Below, piece by piece: positions 35,294 to 44,158 of a stretch of DNA of 64,000 bases (the first letter of the stretch is position 1; each line of letters opens with the position of its first letter). Below the pieces are notes generated by a model, which saw nothing but the letters and a program-made list of their open reading frames with translations, was not told the origin of the DNA and did no database searches. Position numbers and translations under genes: made by a program. Source of the stretch: G963668435 sp963668435 (GTDB lineage: Bacteria; Latescibacterota; Latescibacteria; Latescibacterales; Latescibacteraceae); assembly GCA_963668435.2 (NCBI GenBank), contig CAXXSC010000005.1:349120-413119 (forward strand). Reading direction: 5' to 3'.

Positions 35294-37672
35294 ATGCCCA
35301 GTCAAAATCGCGCTTTTTATGCAATACTCGGAGTACTTCCGTTCATACTGTGTTTGGGCGGCATTGCAGCTCTTTTATCAGGCCCATATACCGGCCTCTC
35401 TTTCAGTCATGAAGTTGACGGCTGCCACCTGTCGTCAGTTACCGACAGCAGTCCGGGTGCGGCTCTTAAACAATACATTGGACACCGTGTCGTCTCATTG
35501 AATGATTTCACGCTCGAAGGCCATGATCTAGTCGAGGATTTCGATTACATTCCCGATCGTGATTCGTTGGCCCATTGGTGGCGGGCGCAGGGGTATTTTT
35601 CAGTCACAGTTAAACCAGGAGAGCCTCTCACCGTTGTAATCGAGAGCGACAACGGATTTGAAAAAGTGGATATTATTCCCGAAACAATGCCTGCCGAACG
35701 CATTTTCAGCGCCGCAGGCATGATGTTTTTCATTGGATTGTTCTCACTTTTCGTGGGTCTCTGCGTTGTTTTACGAAAGCCGGGAGACGAACGGGCACAG
35801 CGTTTCTTTTTCATGGTGTTTTCGGTCGCTTTGATATTCGTGACATTCGGCAGCTACACCTCACGTGACATCGCCTTCGCGTTCTCTGTGTTTACACTAT
35901 TCAGGATTATCAATGTCTTTGCGTTTTCGTATTTTCCCGTACTCTTCCTCCATTTCTGCCTTGTTTTCCCGAGAAAAAAACAGATCGCCGGCAAACGGAA
36001 TTTCATCACCATTCTATACCTTATTCCACTCGCCGTTTCCATAATATATCAGCCGCGACTTTCCTATCTTTCGCTGAATCTGCTCTTACTGAGCGGCCTC
36101 CTCCTCGGAGTCGCCTCGATCGTAAATAGCTATTTCACTTCGAAAAGCAAGCTCGAAAAATATCAGATTCGCTGGATTATTTGGGGTGTCGGTATTTTTG
36201 TCGCCATATTTCATGTAACCACCATACTGCCTGTTATATTCAACGGTCATCGCCTTTTCGGGGATCGCGTGCCGAGCCTGTTTTTCATTTTTATCCCGCT
36301 CTCAATGGCGTTTGCCATTACAAAATACCATATCCTCGACATTGACAGCATTTTCGACACCACACTTGTCTATTTCCTGACAATCGGCACTGTCAGTATT
36401 CTCGATTTCGGCATCATGGCGGGTATTACGCATATCAGGTTTTCCACTTTCACGCCGGGCGAGCCGTTTGCTGCACTTCTTGCGCTCTGGCTGGCCGTGC
36501 TCGCTTATGTGCCCGTCCGCAACAGCATCCATTCACTTATCAGACGTCTTTTCAAACGCGACAACTATGATCCTCAGGAAACAACCATGCGGCTCGGCAC
36601 CTCGCTGCTCAAGGCGCACGATGTCGACAGCTCTGTCGCAATCGCCATCGATGCTCTCGAATCGACATTTTATCCGCTGGGGATACAAGCGTATATCATT
36701 TCCGATGACAACACTTGCATCAAATCGCTAAGCCGTGGAATGGCTGACGAATGTGGTTTCACCGACATGTGTTCCTCGGTTCGGAGATATGACAGGCCAC
36801 AACCGGTTTATCAGCTCTCCGAAAATATAGATACGTTTCCGGTGTCCTGCCGCGAGGGCGTTTTCGTCCCCCTTCATGCCGCGGAGAGACCAATCGGCTA
36901 TTTTCTGCTCTGGAACAAAAAGAGTGGCATGCTCTATAATTCCGGTGATCTACGTTTCCTCAACACTGTCGCGAACCAGACTGCCCTGGCAATTGAAAGC
37001 ATCCGTAGCAAGGAAGAGATTGCCATGCAGGAACGTGAGCGCCTGAAAGAACGCGAGCGTATCTCCCGCGAGATCCATGACGGTATCGGAAGCACGTTCA
37101 GCAACTCTATCATGCTTGCCGAGCTGGCGGGAAGGGACCGCGAACACGGCAATGCAGGAGTGAACCGTCTGGCCCAGCTGACAGTGCTCCTTGAAAAGGG
37201 CTTGGGCGATCTTCGCGATTTCATCTGGACAGTCGAACCGAATGAGGACACCCGAATAGGCAGCCTTCTGACACTCATCGGTGAACGGAGCACACAGATA
37301 CTCGGCGAACGGTATAAAATTAAATTCGAAACATCGATCGATGATGGCGATGTAAGTCTCACACCTATGATACGATTGAATACGATCCGTATCCTTCAGG
37401 AGTCGCTGACCAATATTGTCAAGCACTCCCAAGCCACAGAGGTGACACTCAAGATCGATGTCGAGACTTCGTTGTTTTCAATGGCAATCGTCGATAATGG
37501 CTGCGGATTCGACAGCGAGAATGTGAAAAGTGCCGGCTATGGGCTTCGGAATATTAGAAAACGCTGCGAGGAAATGAATGCAGAATGCACCATAATATCT
37601 GAAATATCCCGGGGAACACAGATACGCGTTGAGTTCCCGGTTCAGCGGACGGCATCCGAGCCGTTGTCCTGA
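35294..37672 (+). CDS. membrane sensor histidine kinase, NarL type
   Basis: The start at 35294 (MPSQNRAFYAIL) has GGGAG upstream; the open frame begins 24 codons earlier without RBS. The 792-residue protein has a first membrane helix, an extracytoplasmic PDZ-like region (about 40-130), about eight membrane segments (140-420), a GAF-like region (about 430-580), a HisKA_3 dimerisation helix with ERERISREIHDGIGS and an ATPase domain (ESLTNIVKHSQA, VDNGCGF, GYGLRNIRKRC). It is the expected partner of the response regulator encoded convergently, whose 3' end overlaps by 31 bp. The stimulus is unknown. Confidence 0.85.
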   Translation: MPSQNRAFYAILGVLPFILCLGGIAALLSGPYTGLSFSHEVDGCHLSSVTDSSPGAALKQYIGHRVVSLNDFTLEGHDLVEDFDYIPDRDSLAHWWRAQGYFSVTVKPGEPLTVVIESDNGFEKVDIIPETMPAERIFSAAGMMFFIGLFSLFVGLCVVLRKPGDERAQRFFFMVFSVALIFVTFGSYTSRDIAFAFSVFTLFRIINVFAFSYFPVLFLHFCLVFPRKKQIAGKRNFITILYLIPLAVSIIYQPRLSYLSLNLLLLSGLLLGVASIVNSYFTSKSKLEKYQIRWIIWGVGIFVAIFHVTTILPVIFNGHRLFGDRVPSLFFIFIPLSMAFAITKYHILDIDSIFDTTLVYFLTIGTVSILDFGIMAGITHIRFSTFTPGEPFAALLALWLAVLAYVPVRNSIHSLIRRLFKRDNYDPQETTMRLGTSLLKAHDVDSSVAIAIDALESTFYPLGIQAYIISDDNTCIKSLSRGMADECGFTDMCSSVRRYDRPQPVYQLSENIDTFPVSCREGVFVPLHAAERPIGYFLLWNKKSGMLYNSGDLRFLNTVANQTALAIESIRSKEEIAMQERERLKERERISREIHDGIGSTFSNSIMLAELAGRDREHGNAGVNRLAQLTVLLEKGLGDLRDFIWTVEPNEDTRIGSLLTLIGERSTQILGERYKIKFETSIDDGDVSLTPMIRLNTIRILQESLTNIVKHSQATEVTLKIDVETSLFSMAIVDNGCGFDSENVKSAGYGLRNIRKRCEEMNAECTIISEISRGTQIRVEFPVQRTASEPLS

Positions 37673-38319
37673 TGTGGACCAAGAACACGGGCAGCCGCCT
37701 CACCACGGGAATGCACCTGCATTTTCTCATATATTTTTCGGATATGATTATTAACTGTATGCAAACTGATGAACAGGTCAGCCGCGATTTGTTTGTAGGA
37801 TGCGCCACCGATCAGAAGATTGAGAATCTCCTCCTCACGGCTCGTCAGCGCAAACGATGACACAACATTCCCGTCCACGTAAGTTTCCGACGAAATATCC
37901 TCCCGGCTGAACTCGAGCAGTATCTTACGGGCGACCCTCCCTGAGATGAACGACTCACCTTCCACAACCGACTGCACTGCCTTGACAGTATCCTCGCGGC
38001 TGGAGGCTTTCAGGATATAGGCCGAGGCGCCTGCTTTTATCGCGCTGACAATTGTCTCGCTGTCCTCGAATACAGTCTGGATGATGATCTCGACCGAAGG
38101 AAAACGCTCCTTGATCAGTCGTGTGACCTCGATACCCGAAATGCCCGGCAACCCGATATCCACCAACATAACCTCGGGACAATTGTGCGCATCGACCGAC
38201 TCGAGCGCCTCCTCGCCAGAAGAGTATATGGCGATAACCTCGATGAATTCCGTATCGATATACTCTTTCAGCAGTTCAGCCGCCAGGGCATTGTCCTCGA
38301 CAATAGCGATCCGCAACAT
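37642..38319 (-). CDS. LuxR/NarL-type response regulator
   Basis: The 225-residue protein has a receiver domain (AIVEDNALAAELLKEY, phosphoacceptor in VMLVDIGLPGISG, LKASSREDTVKAV) and a LuxR-type HTH (LTSREEEILNLLIGGASYKQ, SLHTVNNHIRKIYEKMQVHS). It should be phosphorylated by the kinase encoded on the opposite strand. The unusual convergent overlap with its kinase gene means the two cannot share an operon. The ATG start lacks a strong RBS, but the start fits the receiver fold. Confidence 0.9.
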   Translation of the reverse strand: MLRIAIVEDNALAAELLKEYIDTEFIEVIAIYSSGEEALESVDAHNCPEVMLVDIGLPGISGIEVTRLIKERFPSVEIIIQTVFEDSETIVSAIKAGASAYILKASSREDTVKAVQSVVEGESFISGRVARKILLEFSREDISSETYVDGNVVSSFALTSREEEILNLLIGGASYKQIAADLFISLHTVNNHIRKIYEKMQVHSRGEAAARVLGPHQDNGSDAVR

Positions 38320-38598
38320 CGCGTCATTCTCCAGCTCAAATCATTTTCTCTTCCTGCATAAAAGGATAATAGCACCGTACGACAGATATGTAAATAGTGT
38401 TTTTCTGCTATTCTCGTACAGTATGCCAATATTGAAAAATAGTATGTTTCAGTCAGTTGTCATATCAGGATTTCCCTATTTATTAGTAACTATCAGATCA
38501 GGATCACATACTTTTACTCCGATGTGCCTCTCCGGCACATCCTCCACCCGGTTTTCCGGGATCTAACGCGTATCTCAACTGTCGTAATGGGGGACAGA

Positions 38599-39927
38599 AT
38601 GAAACATCTCGCGATTATCTCATTCCTGGCGCTCCTCGCTGTTTTCGCGGGTGATGCCTCAGCACAGACCACCTGGACACTTCTCAGCCAACAGGTCGAT
38701 CCTCTGATCACTGAGGCTGTCACGCTCAATGACATCTATTTCATCGATGCCTACAACGGATGGGCAGTCGGCACGAACGGCATGGCTGGAGGGGGCATAT
38801 TCAAAACAGCTGATGGCGGCAGCACATGGGACCTGGCATTCTCGAGTTCCATGTTCGATTCATTCGGCGATTTCGAGTATGTCAGTTCGACCACGATGTG
38901 GGCCGGCGGCACGAAAAGCACGGCAAAAAAACGCCTGCTCTACAAATCAACGGACGGCGGCAGCACATGGGAGGCACAGGATTTCCCTGCCGACTTTAGC
39001 GTTTTCGGTGTCCATTTCAATAATGAGAACACTGGCTATGTCATGACTGTTGAGAACTATGTCGGCAAGATATACATGACCACGGACGGCGGCACAAACT
39101 GGAACAATGTTTTCGACGGGAAAACAAGCAACGGCTGGCAGGCGGAAAGCCTTTCGAGCTACTGTTTTGTCGATGACAGCACTATCTGGGTGGGAGGCTT
39201 CAATGGATTCCTTATGCATTCCACGGATGGGGGATCGACCTGGAATTATGTCGATATATCAAGTACAGCCCATGTGAACAGCATCTTTTTCGCCGATGCG
39301 GATCACGGCTGGCTGGTCGCTGCCTCGGATGTTCTGTATACCACGGATGGCGGGGCAAGCTGGAACAAAACCGAACTCGACCTTGACGAGCAGTTTCATG
39401 ATATCTGGTTCATTGATACGCTGCACGGCTGGGCCTGCGGCGGCACAAATGGAACGAATTCCGGCATCATTTACTCGACAGGAGATGGCGGAAAAACATG
39501 GGTTCAGGATACGATTGGATCCCCCAGCGATCTGAAAGGGCTTTTCTTCCTGCATGGCTCTCTGGGCTGGGCCTGTGGCACCAGTAAAACCGTGCAACAG
39601 TATATCGGCCAGAGTACGGCGGTTGAAAATCCCGGCGAGGAAGTGCCTATGGCACTTAATCTCGAACAAAACGCACCCAATCCATTCAATCCTGAAACAA
39701 CGATCAGCTATCTCGTTCCTGCGGCCGGCCGTGTCAGCATAAATATCTACTCGTTGTCAGGACAGAAGGTCAGAACACTGGTCGACAGTGAACACCGTGC
39801 CGGCAAAACCTCGGTTGTCTGGGACGGCACCGACAACATGGGCATGGCCGTTTCAAGCGGTTTGTACATCTACCATATCAGCACGAATTCTGGCTCAATC
39901 AGCAGAAAAATGATGCTTCTCCGTTAA
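38599..39927 (+). CDS. secreted BNR/YCF48-like repeat protein with FlgD-like C-terminal domain
   Basis: The start at 38599 has GGGGGA upstream and begins a signal peptide (MKHLAIISFLALLAVFAG). The 442-residue protein has six Asp-box or YCF48-type repeats (KTADGGSTWDL, KSTDGGSTWEA, MTTDGGTNWNN, HSTDGGSTWNY, TTDGGASWNK, GDGGKTWVQ) over residues 40-330. A C-terminal FlgD-like domain starts QNAPNPFNPETTI and ends SRKMMLLR, typical of type IX-like sorting. This suggests a cell-surface beta-propeller. The same architecture, broken, is found at 59299-60662. Confidence 0.85.
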   Translation: MKHLAIISFLALLAVFAGDASAQTTWTLLSQQVDPLITEAVTLNDIYFIDAYNGWAVGTNGMAGGGIFKTADGGSTWDLAFSSSMFDSFGDFEYVSSTTMWAGGTKSTAKKRLLYKSTDGGSTWEAQDFPADFSVFGVHFNNENTGYVMTVENYVGKIYMTTDGGTNWNNVFDGKTSNGWQAESLSSYCFVDDSTIWVGGFNGFLMHSTDGGSTWNYVDISSTAHVNSIFFADADHGWLVAASDVLYTTDGGASWNKTELDLDEQFHDIWFIDTLHGWACGGTNGTNSGIIYSTGDGGKTWVQDTIGSPSDLKGLFFLHGSLGWACGTSKTVQQYIGQSTAVENPGEEVPMALNLEQNAPNPFNPETTISYLVPAAGRVSINIYSLSGQKVRTLVDSEHRAGKTSVVWDGTDNMGMAVSSGLYIYHISTNSGSISRKMMLLR

Positions 39928-39980
39928 CATATACCAACTCGTATAGTTAACACTATCAGACCACACGCAGTATCCATGCG

Positions 39981-40011
39981 AAAAAGCGGCCGCTTGTAAC
40001 GGCCGCTTTTG
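39981..40011. terminator. bidirectional intrinsic terminator
   Basis: AAAAAGCGGCCG, loop CTTGTAA, CGGCCGCTTTT. Between convergent genes ending at 39927 and 40109. Confidence 0.9.
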
Positions 40012-40108
40012 TCTATTCATCCAACTGATATTGAAACCGTGCAAACATGGTCCTCACAAAATCATAAATCAGATATTTTGAATTTACTGAAAACGCCGCT
40101 TCGCGAGA

Positions 40109-40909
40109 TCAGGATTTCCGTACAATCCAAATATCCTGCGCCCCGTTTTGCCCTTCGATGAACTCAACAATATCGAGGTTTTTGAGGAATTGCTCCCGCA
40201 TAAACTCGGGGCTGTTATATGCCGTATAGGTTCTCTTTCCCTCGGTGACACAATCCCGGACAACACAACCCTCGCTTTCATACAGCGTTTTTTCTCCAAT
40301 AAAAAGCCCGCTGATACAAGCGTCTCCATGAACGCTCAGAAGGAACAGCCCACCCGGTTTAAGAACCCGCAGGCACTCCTCCAGCCATAACGTCTGATTT
40401 TCCATTGAAAGATGTGTAAAAACGGATATACAGTAGAGAACGTCGAAAAAATCGCTTTCATACGGCAGCGGCGGTGTCAGGCGGTTATTCGAAAATGTGA
40501 TATCTGGAAAGGTAGCCCGGCACCAGTCGATAGTTAACGTATTGTAGTCCGAGCCGTAAAATTCGGCGCCTTTTCCTTCGAGTATTTCTGGAAAATGCCT
40601 GAGAATCCGCGCCGGGCCGCAACCCCACTCGCATATTTTGGCAGCTGTCAAGTCCCGGTGTTTTTCGATCAGCCGCACAATGTGACTGGCGCTTTCACGT
40701 CCATTCACATAGTATGAATGATAAGACAGTTTCCCAAAAGATTCATAAAGGATGAATGACGGCGGAAGCGCAATATCCGGATATGATTTTCCGAAATCGC
40801 AGTTACTGGCGTAATGCCGGGCGGCACTGAATATATACTTGCCATAATCAGCATATTCAAGGAGATGCAATTTGCGGAGCAATACCACAAGCTTTTGTTT
40901 TACACCCAT
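40109..40909 (-). CDS. class I SAM-dependent methyltransferase
   Basis: The start at 40909 (MGVKQKLVVLL) has AGAGGTGGGG upstream; the longer frame adds 20 residues. In the 266-residue protein the SAM-binding motif I is ICEWGCGPARILRHF at about residue 98; DVLYCISVFTHLSMENQ and VLKPGGLFLLSVHGD are motifs II-III of the Methyltransf_11/23 type. An N-terminal helical part of about 80 residues precedes the fold. Substrate is not evident. It is divergent from thiC across a region with two inverted repeats. Confidence 0.75.
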   Translation of the reverse strand: MGVKQKLVVLLRKLHLLEYADYGKYIFSAARHYASNCDFGKSYPDIALPPSFILYESFGKLSYHSYYVNGRESASHIVRLIEKHRDLTAAKICEWGCGPARILRHFPEILEGKGAEFYGSDYNTLTIDWCRATFPDITFSNNRLTPPLPYESDFFDVLYCISVFTHLSMENQTLWLEECLRVLKPGGLFLLSVHGDACISGLFIGEKTLYESEGCVVRDCVTEGKRTYTAYNSPEFMREQFLKNLDIVEFIEGQNGAQDIWIVRKS

Positions 40910-40953
40910 ACCCCACCTCTTTTTTATCCGGTTAAACACATATATATATAAAT

Positions 40954-41000
40954 CTGAAGTGCACAGCAAGCTGTTTATACAATCTTTTTGTGCACTTCAG
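40954..41000. repeat. 12-bp perfect inverted repeat
   Basis: CTGAAGTGCACA (40954-40965) and TGTGCACTTCAG (40989-41000) separated by 23 bases. It lies between divergent methyltransferase and thiC genes and could be a hairpin or a protein-binding site. Confidence 0.6.
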
Positions 41001-41019
41001 GATAAAGTTACTAATCCCC

Positions 41020-41050
41020 CATGAACTACCCCGGACTGAAATCATTCGAT
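41020..41050. repeat. truncated REP-like element TGAACTACC
   Basis: ATGAACTACCCCGGACTGAA matches the start of the elements at 9993 and 54231 but the right arm is missing. Confidence 0.55.
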
Positions 41051-41156
41051 CAAAATGTGCCTGCAAACTTGAGGGCATGATACTCGTGATGCTTGCCCGA
41101 CAGGGAAAACACCGGTTGAATCAACGCGGTTTTGATGCGATGAGTATATGGCCTAA

Positions 41157-41210
41157 ACGCTAAACACCTTGAAAAAAAGGGCATTTTTCATTACATTATA
41201 AGTTTAGCGT
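41157..41210. promoter_or_regulatory. inverted repeat and candidate promoter before thiC
   Basis: ACGCTAAAC (41157-41165) and GTTTAGCGT (41202-41210) flank a possible promoter, TTGAAA (41169) with TACATT 17 bp downstream (41192). No TPP riboswitch consensus is visible here, which is unusual for thiC. Confidence 0.4.
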
Positions 41211-41242
41211 ATTACACTGCAATGAAAGGCGGTTTGACAGAT

Positions 41243-42532
41243 ATGACACGAATGGAACAGGCGCGGAACGGCGAAGCTCCCGAGCTTTTCGCCCAACTTG
41301 CCGAAAATGAACATACTGATGCGGAAACGATCCGCACGGGCATTGCCTCCGGTGAGATCAGTTTCTGCACGAGCGCGGTGCGTGATATTCCCACCCTTGC
41401 CATCGGTTCCGGCCTCCGGATCAAGGTTAATGCCAACATTGGCACCTCTTCCGACGCGTCCTCGATCGACGAGGAGCTGGAAAAGGCCGCAATCGCTGTG
41501 GAGCACGGCGCCGATACGATCATGGACCTTTCCACCGGCGGCGACATCCCGGAAACACGCCGTCGCATCCTCGAGGCGACAAAGGCTCCGGTCGGAACGG
41601 TCCCCATCTACGAGGCCGGTGTATGGGCCGCGAAGAACCGCAAGGGCATGGTCAGAATGACCGCCGATGACCTCTTTTCCATCATCGAAGACCACCTCGC
41701 ACAGGGTGTGGATTTCATCACGGTACACTGCGGCGTCACAAAATCGGTGGTCGACACGCTTCGTCAGCAGGGACGTCTCACCGATGTCGTCTCCCGCGGC
41801 GGCGCGTTCATGGTCGAATGGATGCTATTCAACGAGTGCGAGAACCCGCTCTACGCCCAGTATGACCGCCTTGTCGAAATAACGAAGAAATACGACGCGG
41901 TGCTGTCGCTCGGCGACGGGCTCCGTCCGGGCTGCCTTGCCGATGCCACCGACCGTTCGCAGATCAGCGAGCTCATCGTGCTCGGCGAACTGGTCCAGCG
42001 CGCACGCGAGGCCGGTGTCCAGTCAATGGTTGAGGGTCCCGGACATGTGCCCATCGACCAGATCGAAACCAACATGAAAATCATGAAACATGTGACGAAG
42101 AATGCGCCGTTCTACGTGCTCGGCCCGCTTGTCACCGATGTCGCGGCGGGTTACGACCATATCACCGCGGCCATCGGCGGAGCAATCGCAGGCATGAGCG
42201 GCGCCGATTTCCTCTGCTATGTCACGCCTGCGGAGCATCTCTGCCTTCCCGAGGCGCAGGATGTCAAGGAAGGCGTCATTGCCTCCCGCATCGCGGCCCA
42301 TGCCGCGGACATCGCCCGCGGTTATCCCGGCGCACGCGACTGGGACGATAAGATGAGCGAGGCCCGCAAGAATCTGGATTGGGAGGAGATGTACCGTCTG
42401 AACATCGATCCGGAAAACGCCCGTGCGGTCCGCTCCAAGCTTCCGCCGCATGATGAAACGCTCTGTTCCATGTGCGGCGATTTCTGCGCCATGAAAAAAA
42501 TAGGCAATGTCCTCGGTGTGACGAGGAAGTAG
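41243..42532 (+). CDS. thiC: phosphomethylpyrimidine synthase
   Basis: The 429-residue protein converts AIR to HMP-P in thiamine synthesis by radical SAM chemistry. It has RIKVNANIGTSSD, DTIMDLSTGGDIP, GGAFMVEWMLFNE, LGDGLRPGC, VEGPGHVP and a C-terminal cluster CSMCGDFC. The spacing here is CX2CX3C, one residue shorter than the textbook CX2CX4C. The start at 41243 has AAAGGCGG upstream; an ATG seven codons earlier lacks one. It is the short ThiC type without the long N-terminal domain. Confidence 0.95.
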   Translation: MTRMEQARNGEAPELFAQLAENEHTDAETIRTGIASGEISFCTSAVRDIPTLAIGSGLRIKVNANIGTSSDASSIDEELEKAAIAVEHGADTIMDLSTGGDIPETRRRILEATKAPVGTVPIYEAGVWAAKNRKGMVRMTADDLFSIIEDHLAQGVDFITVHCGVTKSVVDTLRQQGRLTDVVSRGGAFMVEWMLFNECENPLYAQYDRLVEITKKYDAVLSLGDGLRPGCLADATDRSQISELIVLGELVQRAREAGVQSMVEGPGHVPIDQIETNMKIMKHVTKNAPFYVLGPLVTDVAAGYDHITAAIGGAIAGMSGADFLCYVTPAEHLCLPEAQDVKEGVIASRIAAHAADIARGYPGARDWDDKMSEARKNLDWEEMYRLNIDPENARAVRSKLPPHDETLCSMCGDFCAMKKIGNVLGVTRK

Positions 42533-42537
42533 CGATT

Positions 42538-42625
42538 TATATAAGCCACAGAGAAAACAGAGTGCACAGAGAAAAGTTTTTATGAAAAACATCAATGATT
42601 CCTGTGATCCCAGTGGCTGAAAAGG
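42538..42625. repeat. dispersed CAGAG-type repeat
   Basis: GCCACAGAGAAAACAGAGTG and CCTGTGATCCCAGTGGCTG are degenerate members of the dispersed repeat set also at 4979, 43982, 44080 and 60850. It fills the gap between thiC and rimO. Confidence 0.5.
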
Positions 42626-43945
42626 ATGTCAATTATTACTGAACGCACGAAAAATACGCCGAAAGCCGCTATTGTTACTTTGGGCTGCCCGACCAACCAG
42701 GTCGATTCCGAGCGCATCATGGGCGGGCTCGTCTCCCTCGGTTTCGAGATCGTGCCTGAGGAAGAGGCCGATATAGCGGTGGTCAACACCTGCGGCTTCA
42801 TCGAGGATGCCCGCGCCGAATCAATTGAGGCGATCATGAGCGTGGCCGAGCTGAAAGAGCACGGCAGGCTGAAAGCCCTCGTTGTCGCCGGCTGCCTTGC
42901 CGAACGTTACCGTGAGGAGCTCGAAGACAGTCTCAGCGAGGCCGACGCTATTGTCGGGCTGGGTGAGCGCTCCAAAATACCGGCACTGTGCCTGAACCTT
43001 CTCGAACGGGAAACACCTGCCGAAACGCCCTACTCACGGGTCGTCACCGGCCCGGACAACAGCGCCTATCTCAGGATCGCCGAGGGCTGTGACAACCGCT
43101 GCAGCTACTGCGCGATACCGTTCATCCGCGGACCGTTCAAGAGCGTGCCGATGGAGGATATTCTCGCCGATGCCCGTGAGCTTACCGATCTCGGCGCACA
43201 TGAGCTCATGCTCGTTTCGCAGGACACGAGCGCCTGGGGACATGATATCGGTGGCAAAAACCTGCCCGGTCTGCTCGAAAAGCTCTCTGAGATCGAGAAA
43301 GTCGACTGGATCAGGATTCTCTACGCCAACCCTTCCCGAATCGACGACAGCCTGATCGACTGCATGGCATCGATGCCGAAAGTCATCCCCTATCTCGACA
43401 TGCCGGTGCAACATATTGCCGCACCGGTGCTCAAACGCATGGGACGTGCGGCTGATCCTGACCGTATCCGCAACCAGATCGAAAAACTCAGAGGGCGGAT
43501 CGACGGGCTTGTGCTCAGGACAACGGTGATGACCGGTTTCCCCGGCGAGACAGATGCCGATTTCGAGGAACTGCTCAATTTCATGCACGAAACCCGTTTT
43601 GAAAGACTGGGCGCGTTCACATATTGCCCCGAGGAGGGCACACGGGCCTATGATTTCGAGGACACTGTTCCGGAGGAGCTTGCCGAAGAACGTTTCGAAC
43701 AGCTCATGGAACTTCAGGCGAATATCTCGGCGGAATTCCACGCCTCCCTCGCCGGACAGGAATTCGACATGATTATCGACAGCGCCGATGAGGAAAACGG
43801 CATTGTCTTCGGCAGGACATATATGGATGCCCATGATATCGACGGTATCGTGACTGTCGAGGGTGTGGTGAATCCCGACGAGGCATTCCGGCGTATAAAG
43901 ATAACCGGCGGCGATTCGTACGATATGACAGGGGAGTTTGCCTGA
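42626..43945 (+). CDS. rimO: ribosomal protein S12 methylthiotransferase
   Basis: The 439-residue protein is a MiaB-type methylthiotransferase: an N-terminal cluster-binding domain (VTLGCPTNQVDSER, VNTCGFIEDA, VVAGCLAERY), the radical SAM motif CDNRCSYCAIP, and a C-terminal TRAM-like region. The CPTNQVDSE and the GFIEDAR text match RimO, which methylthiolates Asp89 of ribosomal S12, rather than MiaB. The ATG is preceded only by AAAAGG without a spacer, so translation initiation may be weak. Confidence 0.9.
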   Translation: MSIITERTKNTPKAAIVTLGCPTNQVDSERIMGGLVSLGFEIVPEEEADIAVVNTCGFIEDARAESIEAIMSVAELKEHGRLKALVVAGCLAERYREELEDSLSEADAIVGLGERSKIPALCLNLLERETPAETPYSRVVTGPDNSAYLRIAEGCDNRCSYCAIPFIRGPFKSVPMEDILADARELTDLGAHELMLVSQDTSAWGHDIGGKNLPGLLEKLSEIEKVDWIRILYANPSRIDDSLIDCMASMPKVIPYLDMPVQHIAAPVLKRMGRAADPDRIRNQIEKLRGRIDGLVLRTTVMTGFPGETDADFEELLNFMHETRFERLGAFTYCPEEGTRAYDFEDTVPEELAEERFEQLMELQANISAEFHASLAGQEFDMIIDSADEENGIVFGRTYMDAHDIDGIVTVEGVVNPDEAFRRIKITGGDSYDMTGEFA

Positions 43946-43974
43946 GATATAGCTTTAAGCAATATTTGTATTGA

Positions 43975-44158
43975 GAAAATTGAACCGCAGAGACGCAAAG
44001 ACGCAGAGATAAACCAGCACAAATAAGTATTGAACGAAGGAAGCCTGTTCTTCACAATAATCATTCAATCACAGAAATCAGTGGTTCAGACATTCTTCGT
44101 TAATACAAGTAGTGCCCTCTGTTGCCTCTGTGGCTATTAATTTAAGCGTTTGAGATAT
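43975..44158. repeat. dispersed repeats between rimO and dusB
   Basis: AACCGCAGAGACGCAAAGAC, AATCACAGAAATCAGTGGTT and CCTCTGTTGCCTCTGTGGC are successive members of the dispersed repeat set. Confidence 0.55.

Noticed and set aside
40910..41242. TPP riboswitch before thiC
   Set aside because: The conserved CTGAGA and ACCTGAT..GGATAATGCC elements are not present.
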